From contig JAJQIK010000072.1 in NCBI GenBank assembly GCA_021199255.1, positions 89,125 through 153,124 on the forward strand: DNA of 64,000 nucleotides, given 5' to 3'. Numbering within the stretch: position 1 is the first letter of the stretch; every line of letters starts with the position of its first letter. The notes beneath the pieces are model-generated. The model made no database searches and was not told where the DNA came from. It was given only the letters and a program-made list of their open reading frames with translations. A program made the position numbers and the translations under genes. Shown piece by piece: positions 63,628 to 64,000 of the stretch. Source of the DNA: Clostridiales bacterium (GTDB lineage Bacteria > Bacillota > Clostridia > Lachnospirales > Lachnospiraceae).

Positions 63628-64000
63628 TCAGATTCTGAAGAAAGCGACTCCCTTTTCCAAGGATTCCGCAATCTCCTTCAAATCCCTCGCCTGCTGTGCA
63701 AGCAAATTAATGGTAGCGTTCAATTCTTCCATGGAAGCCGTTGTTTCTTCTGTGGAAGCGGCGTTTTCCTGCGATACGGCGGAAAGGCTTGAGAACACGT
63801 CTACGACGCGGCCTCTGTCGCTGTCGCACTCTACGGCCTGGTCATTGATCACCTGCGTCTCCTTCATGGAATTTTCAATGCCAGTGCTTACGTCGTTGAA
63901 TTTCTCTTTCGTCTCGTTTAATTTCTTCTGCTGCTCCGCTACAATAATATCTATCTGAACACGAACATTGATACAATATAACGATGAACACGGATACCCC
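63628..64000 (-). CDS. Methyl-accepting chemotaxis protein, C-terminal end (partial)
   Basis: The last 123 codons or so are in the window; the frame is open to the right edge. The region has SLSAVSQENAASTEETTASMEELNATI (read in parts), typical of the helical signalling hairpin and methylation helix of MCPs. The last residues (LEKGVAFFRI) resemble other short MCP tails. Codons in the outer 50 bases of the window translate to an atypical Cys/Tyr-rich stretch, so that end may not be in the true reading frame. Confidence 0.75.
   Translation of the reverse strand, partial: GYPCSSLYCINVRVQIDIIVAEQQKKLNETKEKFNDVSTGIENSMKETQVINDQAVECDSDRGRVVDVFSSLSAVSQENAASTEETTASMEELNATINLLAQQARDLKEIAESLEKGVAFFRI

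Overview
The window is chromosomal DNA of a Gram-positive anaerobe, most likely a member of the Lachnospiraceae (Clostridia). Family content and gene order point there: methylglyoxal synthase beside a D,D-carboxypeptidase, HlyD-like/yggS/sepF, an L21-Prp-L27-Obg cluster with the cleavable L27 leader typical of Firmicutes, paired radical-SAM genes upstream of RNase G, a HisZ-type histidine operon and RecU. Gene density is high. No phage, CRISPR array, tRNA or rRNA was seen.

Layout. 1-7.3 kb (+): envelope and division genes (mgsA end, dacA-like, a small P-loop protein, HlyD-like protein, yggS, sepF), then aroB, lspA, rluD. 7.5-10.8 kb (+): an orphan gene, cstA and a cytidylate-kinase-like gene. 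10.9-13.1 kb (-): AI-2E family transporter, dtd and a small membrane protein, with a block of nested palindromes between the first two. 13.2-17 kb: ttcA-like and a Xer-type recombinase, then a divergent SOS locus (lexA and a LysM/YneA-like gene) and a DUF378 gene. 17-26.7 kb (-): rsfS, yqeK, nadD, yhbY, obg, rpmA, prp, rplU with a leader, a second lspA, a NUDIX gene, RNase G and the two radical-SAM-linked genes. 26.7-32.6 kb (-): hisZ-G-D-B-IE, ending in a strong terminator. 32.6-37 kb (-): recU, two pseudouridine synthases, an SDR, a HAD phosphatase and an unknown membrane gene. 37-48.7 kb: a YlbJ-like membrane protein (+), then (-) an amidase, a coiled-coil protein, coaD, rsmD, topoisomerase IV subunits, a hybrid histidine kinase and a possible nuclease-wHTH protein. 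48.9-57.2 kb: a diguanylate cyclase (+), then leuD, leuC, a TetR regulator, ilvC, two ilvN paralogues and ilvB. 57.3-64 kb: a short metH, a lipoprotein, upp divergent from uraA, a CopZ-like/ArsR pair and the end of a chemotaxis receptor.

The most unusual signals are non-coding. (1) A 69-bp dispersed repeat occurs twice in full and once truncated; each copy ends in the Shine-Dalgarno sequence of a different gene (hisB, an unknown membrane gene, an rsuA-like gene), and one copy also encodes the end of an SDR. (2) A 191-bp insert upstream of leuC has imperfect terminal inverted repeats and is bounded by perfect 23-bp direct repeats. (3) A block of nested palindromes between the AI-2E gene and dtd is flanked by a near-duplicate of the dtd start region. 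Among proteins, HisIE carries an N-terminal HisA/HisF-like barrel that has lost both catalytic aspartates, and two acetolactate synthase small subunits lie in tandem, separated by a promoter.

All calls come from reading the sequence and knowledge of the families. No database search or structure prediction was run. Starts were moved to the best ribosome-binding site where the longest frame looked too long.
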